From: Fallopia convolvulus
Lineage: Eukaryota; Streptophyta; Magnoliopsida; Caryophyllales; Polygonaceae
Assembly: GCA_964016875.1 (NCBI GenBank)
Contig: OZ024730.1
Span: 35,445,795 to 35,509,794 of the forward strand
Direction of reading: 5' to 3'
DNA: 64,000 nt
The notes beneath the pieces are model-generated. The model did no database searches. It was given only the letters and a program-made list of their open reading frames with translations, and was not told the origin of the DNA. Positions 23,118 through 34,636 of this stretch are shown here, one piece after another. A program made the translations under genes and the position numbers. Positions within the stretch are counted from its first letter, which is position 1; every line of letters begins with the position of its first letter.

Positions 23118-23362
23118 ATTTGTTCATCACAAACTAACATTTATTCATCAGAAAATATCATTTGTTCATCACAAACTGACATTTGTTCATCAGAAAATAT
23201 CATTTGTTCATTAGAAACTAGCATTTGTTCATTAGAAAATATCATTTGTTCATCACAAACTGACATTTGTTCATCACAAACTGACATTTGTTCATCAGAA
23301 ACTAGCATTTGTTCATTAGAAACTAGCATTTGTTCATCACAAAACTAACATTTGTTCATTGG
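23118..23362 (+). repeat. 21-bp minisatellite, array 3 (intron)
   Basis: About 11 units of the TTTGTTCATC family, with GACATTTG and AATATCATTTG variants, inside the Ulp1-like gene. Confidence 0.9.
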
Positions 23363-24231
23363 TTTTTTCTTAGGGGTTCATAAGTTATAGGACATTTTTG
23401 TTCATTGATTTGTTGTATGTAGGTTGTGTCATGAATAATATGTGTGTTTACATGTGTAGATGAAGAATGAGTCGTAGGAGGTTGGTTCTAGTTCGATTGA
23501 CACTCCGGTTGGTGTTAAACTTACTGGTGAGGATGTACTTGATAAAAGAATATCTAAGCCTTCTGATTATGTGAAGTCACCTTACATGGGAAGGAGTGTT
23601 GTTTTGACAGAAAAAGTATCTCCTGCGCCAAGAAATTGTTCGATTGGCTTATTGAAGACATTCCTGATCAAAGAGGGTAACCAATGCGTATAGTAGTATT
23701 TTTTTTACATATTGCTTTTTTTAGATACTTTTTTTGTTTATATGTTTCTGGTGTTTGTGTAGAGTTGAAATCTTCAAAATGATGAATGTATCTGCCATGA
23801 AAAAGGATTTTGCTTCATTTGCGGTAAAATCTTTAGTTGAATCGAATATAATCGGGATTTGGAGCTGTTATCTCAATATACAAGAACAGTGGAAAAGCGA
23901 CTCAAAACCCTTGAGGTTTTTTATGGATCCTGAGGATTTGGTAAGTAAAAAGGATTTACCTATATTCACATTATCATATTTTAATGACCTTTTGATAGTT
24001 TCAATCTTTATTTATGCTTATATGTATTTTGCAGGTTTTTCCACTAGACAAGGATTTTAGTGATCAGGATTCGAGAGTGTTTTTCATTAATGTCGTTATT
24101 GAAAGTGTTGGGAAATTCAAGTGGATTGATTTGCACAAGATAGACCCGGTATGAGATTTTTTTGTTCCTTTTTGATATTCTTTTATTTGTTCATTAGTAC
24201 TACTTATTTGTTTAGATGCATTAGCTATTTG

Positions 24232-24515
24232 TTCATTAGAAAGATTGACTCTTCACTATGTTGTTCATCACAAACTGACATTTGTTCATCAGAAACTAGC
24301 ATTTGTTCATCAGAAACTAACATTTTTTCATCAAAAACTGACATTTGTTCATTACAAACTAACATTTGTTCATCACAAACTGACATTTGTTCATCACAAA
24401 CTGACACTTGTTCATCAGAAACTAGCATTTGTTCATCAGAAACTAGCATTTGTTCATCAAAAACTGACATTTGTTCATCACAAACTAACATTTGTTCATC
24501 ACAAACTGACATTTG
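24232..24515 (+). repeat. 21-bp minisatellite, array 4 (intron)
   Basis: About 13 units in the intron between the two exons that carry the C48 domain. The tail TTCATTGGTTTTTTCTTAGG is shared with the tail of array 3 (about 23,356), so the two arrays were copied as blocks. Confidence 0.9.
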
Positions 24516-25419
24516 TTCATTGGTTTTTTCTTAGGGGTTCACAAACTAACATTTTTTCATGATTGTTTCCCTCTGTATTTTTTACAGTTTGTGTTTCCTG
24601 TGTGTATCAAAGCGCATTACTATTGTATTGTGTTGAATGTGAGAGTGCCACGTTTCCACATAATTGATAACTCAATGGTGGATGTGCCCTTGGAAGCAAA
24701 GTATGAGCACGTACCTGCTAAACTGGTGAGTTTTATGTTGTGTTTTTTTGTAATAGTTTTGTTTTCCATCATTTTGATATGTGTGTTTAATATTGAATGA
24801 GTTGTGTGTTGTGTTTTATTGTTGTTATTTTGTGTAGAGAATGCTCTTTGTTGAGCTTTTGAAGACGCTGAAGATGGATGCGAGGGCTAATCTGTTTGAG
24901 GATGTGGTTAGGGTTCCATATGAACGTCTTGAGATGAAATGGAGAGATACGAAAAACAAGACTGATTGTGGAATTTTCATGATGCGGCACATGGAAACAT
25001 ACTTTGGAACCGGCTTACCTGGGTGGGAATGCGGACTCAACAAACATGACCAGCAGCAACTGGATGATCTGAGGATAAGGTATTGCAACGAGTTGTTGAC
25101 GAGTCAATTGAATGAGCAGAACGCAACAGTTGAAAAGCTTGTTCATGATTATGTTCCGCGTAACCCGACGGTAGCTTCTCGTGCTCCTCTCAAAAGGAAG
25201 GCGAAGAACAAGAAGTGATCTAATTTGCTTGAATGTTTGGGGGAAACAATTGGTTCAAGATTTCGTATGGTTTGTGTTAGAATACAATTTTTGGTTGTTT
25301 TATGGCATGAATTGTGTAGACATTTGGTTTTCTTTTTTTTTTGTTGTTGTGCAATGTGAATGACGCTTATTGAACAGGTTGGTGTTATACATTTTTTTTT
25401 AGAAAAAATGATTTTTATC

Positions 25420-26010
25420 GTAATTTGTTCATCGATACATTCGATTTGTTCATCACAAACTAGCATTTGTGCAACAGAAACTAGAATTTGTGCATCAGAA
25501 ACTAGCATTTGTTCATAAGAAACTAGCATTTTGTTCATCAGGAACTAGCATTTGTTTATACGAAACTATAAGTTGTTCATCAGAAATTAGCATTTGTTCA
25601 TCAGAAACTAGCATTTGTTCATCACAAAATAACATTTGTTCATCAGAAACTAGCATTTGAGCATAAGAAACTAGCATTTGTTCATCACAAACTAGCATTT
25701 GTTCATCAGAAACTATAATTTGTTCATCAGAAACTAGCATTTGTTCATCAGAAACTAGCATTTGTGCATAAGAAACTAGCATTTGTTCATAAGAAACTAA
25801 CATTTGTTCATCACAAACTAGTATTTGTTCATAAGAAACTAGCATTTGTTCATCACAAACTAGCATTTGTTCATCAGAAACTAGCATTTGTGCATGAGAA
25901 ACTAACATTTGTTCATCAGAAACTAGCATTTGTTCATCAGAAACTAGCATTTGTGCATAAAAACTAGCATTTGTTCATAATAAACTAATATCATTTGTGC
26001 ATCAAAAACT
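25420..26010 (+). repeat. 21-bp minisatellite, array 5 (between the two convergent genes)
   Basis: About 27 units, some with GTGCATAAG in place of GTTCATCAG. It separates the 3' ends of the Ulp1-like and transposase genes. Confidence 0.9.
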
Positions 26011-26051
26011 AGCAAAAATTATGTATCAGGAATCAATGATTAATGAGAGAT

Positions 26052-28925
26052 CTAGTTGGGAACATAGGTGCATGTCCTGCTGTTGTGTCCAAGCTTCTTG
26101 CATTTTGCACAAGTCCTTTGCTCCTTGTTTGCTTTCTTCATTGCCTTCTCTTTACCTCCCATAATACGCCCTAATTTCTTCCGTCCTTTTGTCATTGCTC
26201 ATTCAGGAGGGTGTACCTCAATAACACTCGATCTGCTTCCCAAGAATGTTTGAATTGAACTCTGCCTTGTTGATGTAGATGATTCTCCTCCCAATAAGCT
26301 CAGATATGTTTCCTTTTTTTCCTTCAAGAAACATATCAGCTCTTTGAGCTGTTCGGTGTTGTCCGCTATGGCATTAATGCAAGAATGTACCCCACCCAAT
26401 AAATCAGCAATCAACAGCTTCTTGTCATTCATCACGTCACATTGTTCAAGTGTTGAACCATCTATCTCAAAAGTAGGAGTCAGATTTGATGTCTTCGTCC
26501 ATCTATTCTTGATGTATTTAGTTGGCACCTTTCTCAACCCAATGTTTTTGAATACGAAAAACATATGGCAGCATGGAATCCCGATATTGATGAACTTATT
26601 GCACGAGCAAACGAACTCTTCGTTTTGAAGCTTATGTTTCACAACATGCGCCTTTCCAAACTGCCCGTTAATGTGATACTCGTGAATGTCGTCTTCCTTG
26701 AACAAATTGCTTAGACCACATTCAAATACAGAAGCAACAATTTCTGTTTGGACGTCATAGAATACATTTATGGTGTAAACAGATGCACAATGTTTCTCTA
26801 TATCCAACGGTGTCATTAGAGTGGGGGAGCTTGTTGACGTTTCAAAGTCTAACCGCTCCTTATTGTGCCTTTGGGAATCAATTGCACTCTCAAACTGCAT
26901 CATGAAGATAACTAGAGAAGATGTGGATCCAATGAAATGCGAGAAGAAGAAGTTCTGTCTCTCAGACCTTGAAGTTGTTCTAAGAAGTCCACCCATGTTT
27001 ACATCATTGAAGTACGCAGGGATCCATAAGTGACGTAGCTCAAACATCAGCGGCAACCAAGTGTTTGACTCAAGTCCAAATTCAGTAATAATTGAATGCC
27101 AAGTCTCCTCAAACTCTTCCCGGCTAATTTCATTGCTCCAAACAAGCTTGGCGAACTTGCTTCTGAATTGATCGTTGTTATATACATCATTCGTAACATT
27201 TGACGGTACCTTGAACATGATATGCCACATGCAGAAACGATGCACAGCCTTTTCAAAAACTTTTTCAATTGCCACTCTTACTGTAGGATCTTGATCAGTG
27301 AGAATGACAAATGGTTCATGGCCTCTCATTGCATCTTTGAATTTTTGGAATAGCCAGACATAAGATTCGATATCTTCTTTTAGAAGCAATCCAAAGGCAA
27401 AAGTAATGCTCTTCTTGTTGTTGTCAACCCCCGTGAATGGTACAAACACCATTTCATACCTGAGGGCAAAGAATTAATTTTGTTCATCAATATATGTGAT
27501 TTTTGTTAATCAGTATGTACGCTTTTGTTCATAAGAAAATATCATTTTTGTTTATCACAAACTAGCATTTGTTCATCACAAACTAGCATTTGTTCATAAG
27601 AAACTAGCATTTGTGCATAAGAAACTAGCATTTGTTCATCAGGAACTAGCATTTGTTCATCAAAAACTATCATTTGTTCATCAGTATGTACGCTTTGTTC
27701 ATCACAAACTAGCACTTGTTTATCACAAACTAATATTTGTTCATAAGAAAATAGCATTTGTTCATCAAAAACTATCATTTTGTTCATCAGAAACTAGCAT
27801 TTGTTCACAAGAAACTAGCATTTGTGAATAAGAAACTAGCATTTGTTCATCAGGAACTAGCATTTGTTCATCAAAAACTATCATTTGTTCATCAGTATGT
27901 ACGCTTTGTTCATCACAAACTAGCATTTGTTCATCACAAACTAATATTTGTTCATAAGAAAATAGCATTTGTTCATCAAAAACTATCATTTTGTTCATCA
28001 GAAACTATCATTTTTGTTCATCAAAAACTAGCATTTGTTCATAACAAATTAGCATTTGTGCATAAGAAACTATCATTTAAACCTTTTTTTCATACCTGTT
28101 TGATTTGTATGTTGCATCAGCCGAGACAACATCTCCAAAATATGAGAAGTTCTTCCTTGCAATAGGATCACACCAGAATAATTTGGTTAATTGATGTTGT
28201 TCATCAACATCATAATCAAAGAAAAACGCGTCACATCTTTCTTTTTTCTTGAACAAGTTGTCAATAACCATTTGAGCATCACATCCAATCATGAAGGAGT
28301 TCAGATCTCTTTTAAAATTCTTGAAATCAATTATAGTTGCACCAATTCTTGCATAAGAACCAACAAACTCCTTGTAGACTTGGTATGACTTGCTTGTACC
28401 AATGTTTGCTCGTATGCAATTCATGATGAAATCTTCATGGAAGGAGGTCAGTTTCCTATTGCTTTTTGCAAAGTGTTTTTGTCCATCATCAAACATAATA
28501 TGGTTGTGACGCTCTTCAAATTTCTTAACAACATATCCGTTTCTTCCAGAAAGTCTCATAGCCAGTTTAGCAATGCAACCGCACCTTTTGGTTACTCTTT
28601 TTCTTTTTTTCACTGTTTCTTGTTTTTCTTCTTCTTCATGATTCTCTTCATCATCATCTTCATCATTATCTTCTTTGTCTTCTTCTTTTCGAGTTGAGTT
28701 TTTAAATCTTGCCCGATTACACAACATGTATTTCCAAACTGTAGTGTTAGTTCCATCTGAAGACTTTGTAACGGTACCAGCACGTGCTTGGAAACCACAT
28801 GCATTTGCGTATGCTTTGTAGAAATTTACACCTTGCTCCCAGGTTTTAAACAACATCCCCTCTTTAGGTCTTAAATTCTCATCACAAAATGGTATGTAGT
28901 AATGTGTGTTTCCAGGCGAGATCAC
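26052..28925 (-). CDS. FAR1-type MULE transposase, nearly complete (two visible exons)
   Basis: Transposase of the FAR1/MURA class. Exon 28,925-28,096 encodes a FAR1 DNA-binding domain (KAYANACGFQARAG; Cys pair RCGCIAK; FEERHNHIM) and the first catalytic Asp in SADATYKSNR. Exon 27,459-26,199 encodes the rest of the DDE core (TDQDPTVRVAI for the second Asp, TTSRSERQN for the Glu) and a SWIM finger (CSCNKFINIGIPCCH). Splicing AG/GT at 28,096 and 27,459 joins in frame. A TGA at 26,199-26,201 ends the frame early: the same frame continues to TAG at 26,052 and holds a CCHC knuckle, CAKCKKLGHNSRTC, usual at the C-terminus of this family. No ATG starts the first visible exon, so a further 5' exon upstream of 28,925 is likely. 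It may still make a protein lacking only the knuckle. Confidence 0.8.
27478..28078 (+). repeat. 21-bp minisatellite, array 6 (transposase intron)
   Basis: About 27 units fill the transposase intron. A block of about 200 bp containing CAGTATGTACGCTTTGTTCA is itself duplicated (about 27,600-27,790 and 27,810-28,000). Confidence 0.9.
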
Positions 28926-29011
28926 GATCTTTAATTCCTTTTTATCTTCTATTTCCCTTTTTCATTTATAGGCAAAAAGAAACATGTAAGTACGCAATTG
29001 TATACACTACA

Positions 29012-29460
29012 CGAACAAATTCAATGAACAAATGTGTAATATCAATGAACAAATCCATGATAGGTACGAACAAATTCATGATATCTAATGAATGATATGT
29101 GTGAACAAATTCACATTTTCCATGAACAAATGCGTAATATCAATGAACAAATTCATGATAGGTATGAACAAATTCATGATAGCTATGAACAAAATGCATG
29201 ATATGTATGAACAAATTCACGTTTTCCATGAACAAATGCTTGATATGTATGAACAAATGCATGATATGTATGAACAAATGCTTGATAGCTATGAACAAAT
29301 TCATGATAGCTATGAACAAATTCATGATAGGTATGAACAAATCCACGTTCCCATATCAATGAACAAATGCTTGACAGCTATGAACAATTTTTGGCTTTAA
29401 CAAATTTTGGTTCGAACACGACTCTTTTTCCATATCAATGAACAAATCTGAGATACTTCC
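29012..29460 (-). repeat. Minisatellite, array 7, inverted orientation
   Basis: About 20 units such as ATGAACAAATTCATGATAG. The ATGAACAAA core is the reverse complement of the TTTGTTCAT core of arrays 1-6, so the two subterminal arrays (19,540 and 29,012) face each other. Confidence 0.85.
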
Positions 29461-29837
29461 GAACTAATGTGAACTAATGTACAGTTTACTCAAATAAAAT
29501 CATAGCAATGCTCCTTAAAATCGTAATTTTGGAGTTTAATCATAGCAATTTTTGACGATATATGCAATGAAACTTTTTTCAAAATCGTATTTGTATTAGG
29601 TTTAATCAGATATTACCTGGTTCCATTAATTTTAATGATTCAGATATTCAAAATTTTGTAAATCTGAACAAAGCTCCTTTTTGAAGATCGGAAATCGTTG
29701 AGCTTCAATCCAGTTTAGAAGCTTTATTTTCGCAGAGGAAGAAAGGGGGTTTTTGATTTTGATTTGGAAAGAGAATAAAAAAGTGCCTTTTTCGCGTTTG
29801 CTTGGGGGACAAGTACATTATGGTAGCGTTTGTTATA

Positions 29838-29844
29838 CACGCGC
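29838..29844 (+). promoter_or_regulatory. CACGCGC, match to the FHY3/FAR1 binding site
   Basis: The exact heptamer CACGCGC lies about 120 bp inside the right end of the MULE. FHY3/FAR1, the domesticated relatives of this transposase, bind this word. Function here is inferred. Confidence 0.4.
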
Positions 29845-29860
29845 GATTTTTTTTTATTTT

Positions 29861-29897
29861 AATTATTTGGACGCGCTTCGCGCGTCCAAAATAATTC
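29861..29897. repeat. Strong hairpin with ACGCGC stem
   Basis: Left arm AATTATTTGGACGCGC and right arm GCGCGTCCAAAATAATT pair around the loop TTC with a single bulged base. It sits about 70 bp inside the right end. Confidence 0.8.
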
Positions 29898-29967
29898 AAG
29901 CTAGATCGACGGTTTAGATCTGTTCTCATTTTGCACCCTAGCGCCCATTCGCACGTGATCCGTTCTC

Positions 29968-32136
29968 ATATATATATTATTAGATTTTATAGATACCCTT
30001 TCTTAGAGTACTACGCGGTGACGGAATATAAGCCATTAAATTGAATTAAAATTAATGGTTAAGAATAATTAGCAATTTTAGTATGGAAGTGCAAAACACT
30101 GAATTAATCCTTCTTACGTGATTTTAGGCATTGGGAAGATTTTGATTTGATTTTTTTCCTAAAGAAACGCAAAACCTCTACCTTTCCACAGATAACCCAT
30201 TATATCGATTTCTCTCTCTTTCATTTTCATTTACACGACAGTCAATCCCTCAGTTTTCTCTTATTTAACCGGTTTCTAGTCACGAACATCTTCTCAAAAT
30301 CACTGGATATTTACGAGCAGCTTCTTCGACCAATTCGTCGACATCGTTTTCCACTTTCTCTTTTGCAAATCTCAAGTAAGTTACGATTTAGGGTTTTAAC
30401 GCGTTTTAATCTAGATTTCTAGTTAAGGTTTAAAATTTAGACTAGATCTAACACTCAACTACTTCAATTTCGAGTTAGTTAGACTAGATTTAGTAATGAT
30501 TTACTTGAATTTCGAGTTACGGTTTCAGTTTCATAAGAATTTTAACTTGATTCTATTTCAAAATAGAGTTAGGTTTTTTTATGAACGATTTTGACCTTTT
30601 TTTTTTGTAGTTAATTGAAGTTTGATGGAATATTTCATAGTTCAATGGCACCCAAAAGAAGTTCGAAAATTACTAAAGGTAAGATCAACGATCGATTGGT
30701 GTCTCTTCGTACGAATTGAATGTAATCTTGATTTCTTATGGTTGTCGTTGGATCAGTTAGTGTATATACATGACTTTACTTAGTTCTATACATGTTAAAC
30801 TTTGTTTGTATACAAGTTTTAATGTATTTACATGTAAAGTTTCTATGATTTTAATTTACGAATTCAGGTTTTATTGCATATTTATACTGTAATTATTGAA
30901 TGTATACATGGTTATAAGCATATCTTAGTTTGTATACGACAACGCACTACATGACTTTAATTTACATATACACAGTTTTATTTACCTATATACATGATAA
31001 TGTTCTTCTTTATATATGATATTATGTATTTGCAATATAATCTTTGTTTGTATGCATAATTTTAAGTTACATATGTATGATTCTAAGTCGTCTATATACA
31101 TTATTTATTACATGTATAATGTTCTTCTTTATACATGGTCATATGCAGGTTCTTGGATTACGAATTGTGCAAAAACATGATGCTATGAGAGGCCAAATCA
31201 TTCTGACCGATTGGATGTAATAAGGGGAAGATGTTCAGATTTGTCTTAGGCTACCATGGGGTTGGAAAGAAATTGTTAAAAATGCAATGGATGAAAACAA
31301 GGAGTTTGTTAAGAAATGGAGAAAATACATTGAAAAAGAGAGTTGTGTTCATTGTATAAGGCCTTCTAAAGTTTTTAATTTAATATACACTATTGTTGCT
31401 TTGTCATTACTCGTCTATTTGAAGCCAAAGAGAAGTGAGACAGAATGAAAAGTCATGTATATAGATAGTCACAATCATGTATATATACTCAAAACCATGT
31501 ATATATGTGTTCTACCACATTATTACATAAATTGCAATCCATAATTGCAAATATAAAACATTGAATACTGAAAAATAAAGCCATATATATACTCAAAACC
31601 ATGTTTATACTTATTCGAATAAATTATTACATGATTGGATTTCATCATTGCTCAAATCTAAAATCATGAATACAGACATATAAAATCATGAATAATATGT
31701 TCAATATCATGTATACACTCGATATAGATCATGATCATGTGTATAAAAATTATATCCATGAATATAAATAATTGATTTTATGTATATGCCTATGCGAGGT
31801 TTCTCAAACGTGAGAATAGAAACAAATTTTATGTTTCCTAAAATTATGAGCTTTTTATATCTGAAATTAAAATGGAAACTATAATATTAGATGGAGAAAA
31901 TCACATTAATTATCAGATTTGATTGCCATTATTTTATTGCATATTTAAAAAAATCAAATATGATATTTTTCTCTCTCTCTAGGTAGTTATTCCATACAAA
32001 ATTCTCATAATAGGATGGCTATTACCCACAAATCTCATTGTAGATTAATTTCAATCCAATTCTCTACAATTTGTCACTCTATAGCAATATAAGAATGGTC
32101 TTATTTGATCCTATATATATATATATATATATATAT
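29968..32136. other. AT-rich region with a MULE-gene-like start exon and TATACATG repeats
   Basis: No intact gene. At 30,645 an ATG opens a short exon, MAPKRSSKITK, ending AAAG/GTAAG, similar in form to the first exon of the Ulp1-like gene remnant at 56,890. From 30,750 to 31,760 the words TATACATG, CATGTATA and variants recur many times. A weak coding trace (WGWKEIVKNAMDENKEF) lies at 31,255-31,320. It is probably a further MULE relic; its ends were not found. Confidence 0.4.
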
Positions 32137-33698
32137 GGTTGGGTTCAAGTAATGAGACTTATTATGGTAAATAGTGAAGAGTTATTGGAAGCGTCAAATC
32201 ATATATAATTAATGGAGTAGATTTAAAATAATAAATAACTTTTTAAAAAATAAAAGAAATGGAAAATTCTAGGGATAATGGTTGATTTCATTTTGGAAAA
32301 TAATTACTCTAATATAAGCAAAAAAAAATATCAATCTGCGTGATTGCAAGAAGTTTTGTGAAATTTCTCTCTCCTATAGTTTTCACCGCTTCTATATATA
32401 AATGTTGATGAAAAAACTCTCTCCTATAGTACATATTGAACAACTAATATATCACAAATGAACAACTACTTGTTCTCGAATGAACAACTACAATCTCACA
32501 CCTATAAATAAAAAAACAAGAACAACTACTTACTTATGAATGAACAATTAGATATAATCAGAAGAACAACTAGGGTAGTTTGATGGCTAAACCGTAGTTG
32601 TTCGCGTGAATATATCTAGTTGTTCATGTATGTATATATAGTTTATCGTGTGAGTTGTTCTTGTAAATAAATGAGATTGTTCACCTATGTTAATGTAGTT
32701 GTTCATGTACGTGAACATATTTGTTCATGTTTTTAAACATGATTTTCTTTGTGTATGGAACTACGTCGTTACTCTCTTTCTTCTTGCTGTTCATTCATGC
32801 TATGAATAGAGTTCAACGATGTTGCATCTATTCATTTGTTCATCGAGCATATTAGATATCATGTTGTTCCTTATTTAATAGATATCATGTTTTACCAGAT
32901 TGTCATTAAGAAGAGGATGTCGAAGTAACAATTTATGAAACTCCTTTCTACTTAATTAGTTCATGAATAGTATGAATTTCTGATACACAAGAAGAAGACA
33001 GATCTATAGCGTTATATTAGCATATACAATTATCTGTTGGCTTTTAAAACCTAGGATCTTCTCACTCAGATTTCTCGGATATAGCTTTCTCAGCCTTAGC
33101 ACTTCTCATTCTGTTTTGGCTTCCTCAACCTTAAAGTTTCTCGCTCTATTTTGGCTTTCTCAGCCTAGAGAGAATTTAGAGTTTCTCACTCATCCACCCA
33201 TCCGTATGAGGAGGTTGTATGACTTTTAATAGATTTTTGTTCATTGGCTAATATGTTGTCGTTCATATAAATTTTTTTTTTTAATATTGCATATAATTAA
33301 TTTATGGTTTCTTGTTTAGGTTGTTGTTCTTTCTACAGTTCATTATTGTCCAGTATATATTATATTTTTGTTCATCAGATTTTGTTCATCATAAAAATTC
33401 GACACTGGAGGCTCTTAAAAAAATTGCAGTCATTCAGAACTGTATTACTTAATCAAAGAGCGGTAGGCCATAATAAAATGAACAAATGATACGATGAAAA
33501 AGCTCTATCGTTATCACGTTGCTTGATTTTTTTTTCCAAATTTAAACTAGCCATTATCCCTAAATTTACACTACTGGATTTTTGTATTTTTATTAAATCA
33601 TAATTTCAGCAAATCCTCACCGTTGGTTATTCTAAATCTAACGATTGTGGTGGCTCCTCCCTATTTACCGTAAAATGCTTTTTACTTAATCCAAACCC
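32137..33698. mobile_element. Non-autonomous inverted-repeat element (1.56 kb), MULE-like
   Basis: Left GGTTGGGTTCAAGTAA and right (minus strand) GGTTTGGATTAAGTAA pair, and similarity continues through GGTAAATAGTGAAGAG / GGTAAATAGGGAGGAG. Long TA runs flank both ends. Inside are many ATGAACAACTA and GTTGTTCATG words but no transposase. Confidence 0.65.
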
Positions 33699-33700
33699 TA

Positions 33701-33738
<38 letters not shown>

Positions 33739-33739
33739 T

Positions 33740-33843
33740 TTATTATTCTCTTCTTCTCATAATGTTAATCCTAAAATGATATTTTCACATATTTTGGGAC
33801 AATAAAAAAAGAAAAGTGGACAAATATTATAGGACGGAGGGAT
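33740..33843. mobile_element. Stowaway-like MITE remnant (right end)
   Basis: The stretch ends GGACAAATATTATAGGACGGAGGGATTA, with the Stowaway end motif GACGGAGGGA. A matching left end was not found, so it is probably truncated. Confidence 0.45.
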
Positions 33844-34039
33844 TATGATACAACACATACAGTGTAATCCAACTCACCATAGCTCAAAAATATCCACCTT
33901 TGAAATGACAACTTTGATTAGGTTTGGATTCTACAGGTAGGCTTTTATCATATAAAGACATGACATGTGTTGTCTAAGGCATAGGTATTCTAAATTCTAT
34001 GTAAAGAAAAAGTTGATGCAAACAATAATTTAGTAAGTA

Positions 34040-34359
34040 CTCTTTTCGTCCCATGAAATTTGTCCAGTATTTTTTTCAGGCGTCCTAAAAAATTTGTCCA
34101 TCTTTTTAATTTTCCTTTTATATCAAATTTTTCTTATAATATTACTCTTATTCAATCTCACCTTTTATCCACATAATCTAATCAAAAATCTATCCATATA
34201 CTTTTTTTTGTCATTTCCTTTCTCGTTCTCTTTCTACCTATCTTTACACATCACTATCACACCCTCTCTTCTCTCCATATTGGTTATTTTTCTACTTTTT
34301 TATTTTTTTAATTTGTGTGATATGTGTCCTTTTGGACAAATTTAATGTGATGGAGGGAT
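34040..34359. mobile_element. Stowaway-like MITE (about 320 bp), diverged ends
   Basis: Starts CTCTTTTCGTCCCATGAAAT and ends AATTTAATGTGATGGAGGGA. The ends pair around AAATTTGTCC/GGACAAATTT, and TA lies on both sides. Confidence 0.65.
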
Positions 34360-34636
34360 TACAATACAAGGGTTTCAGTTATTTAAAGTTGCGCACTGAT
34401 AGCTAGACAGAAGAGGCACACTTGGAACCAAGTAAAAACTCCTCCAATCATGTCTACCAAAACAATTTGGAATTGATAATTAGATCAAGTGATCAACCCA
34501 TCAAAGTCCAGCCTGTTAAAGAAGAAATACCAACTAAATTGTTATTATGGACATCAAACCATTACTAAATGATTCAACAGAACATGGTTTTCATGGTTGG
34601 CAAATTCATCTTTACTAAAATACCACTCAAGAACAT

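Larger units (their letters stand above)
19948..25218 (+). pseudogene. Ulp1-like (C48 peptidase) MULE gene, decayed
   Basis: Multi-exon gene of the plant-transposon Ulp1 class. In order: a basic N-terminal region (KRRRLDKGKQ, KKRKVD); a DUF1985-like domain (about 20,300-21,000; LYNSFREQF, YTLCIESIQNGG); an internal segment (21,111-21,365); a helical exon (21,956-22,260); a long Glu/Lys-rich coiled coil (22,305-23,096); and the C48 domain in the last exons, with His in KAHYYCIVLN, Asp in FHIIDNS (24,588-24,725) and Cys in KTDCGIFMMRHME (24,840-25,218). The oxyanion Gln six residues before Cys is Thr here. A frame change near 22,620, a TAA at 22,912-22,914 and a TAG at 23,476-23,478 break the frame, and the intron borders near 21,000-21,110 do not keep frame. 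Internal exon edges are approximate. The enzyme would cleave SUMO-like peptides. Its role in transposition is unknown. Confidence 0.75.
18765..29967. mobile_element. 11.2-kb Mutator-like element with Ulp1-like and FAR1-type genes
   Basis: The ends pair as imperfect inverted repeats: left GTGAAAGAGTCATGTGCGAA, right (minus strand) GAGAACGGATCACGTGCGAA, identical at 15 of the first 21 positions and still similar over the next 20. Runs of TA flank both ends, which hides the exact duplication. Inside are two convergent genes: a Ulp1/C48-type protease gene (+, decayed) and a FAR1-type MULE transposase (-, nearly complete). Ulp1-carrying MULEs are known in plants (Kaonashi-type). Introns and subterminal regions are filled by a 21-bp minisatellite containing TTTGTTCATC. 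Confidence 0.75.

Noticed and set aside
25420..26010. Regular 21-bp direct repeats resembling a CRISPR array
   Set aside because: No spacers between units, units diverge gradually, the genome is a plant nuclear one, and no cas genes are present.
21478..28078. Long reading frames on both strands with repeats such as MLVSDEQ or FVHQKLA
   Set aside because: They are translations of the 21-bp minisatellite, whose length is a multiple of three; they lie in introns and spacers.
34094..34345. Hydrophobic Phe/Leu/Ser-rich frame
   Set aside because: Lies within the Stowaway-like MITE and reflects its T-rich sequence.
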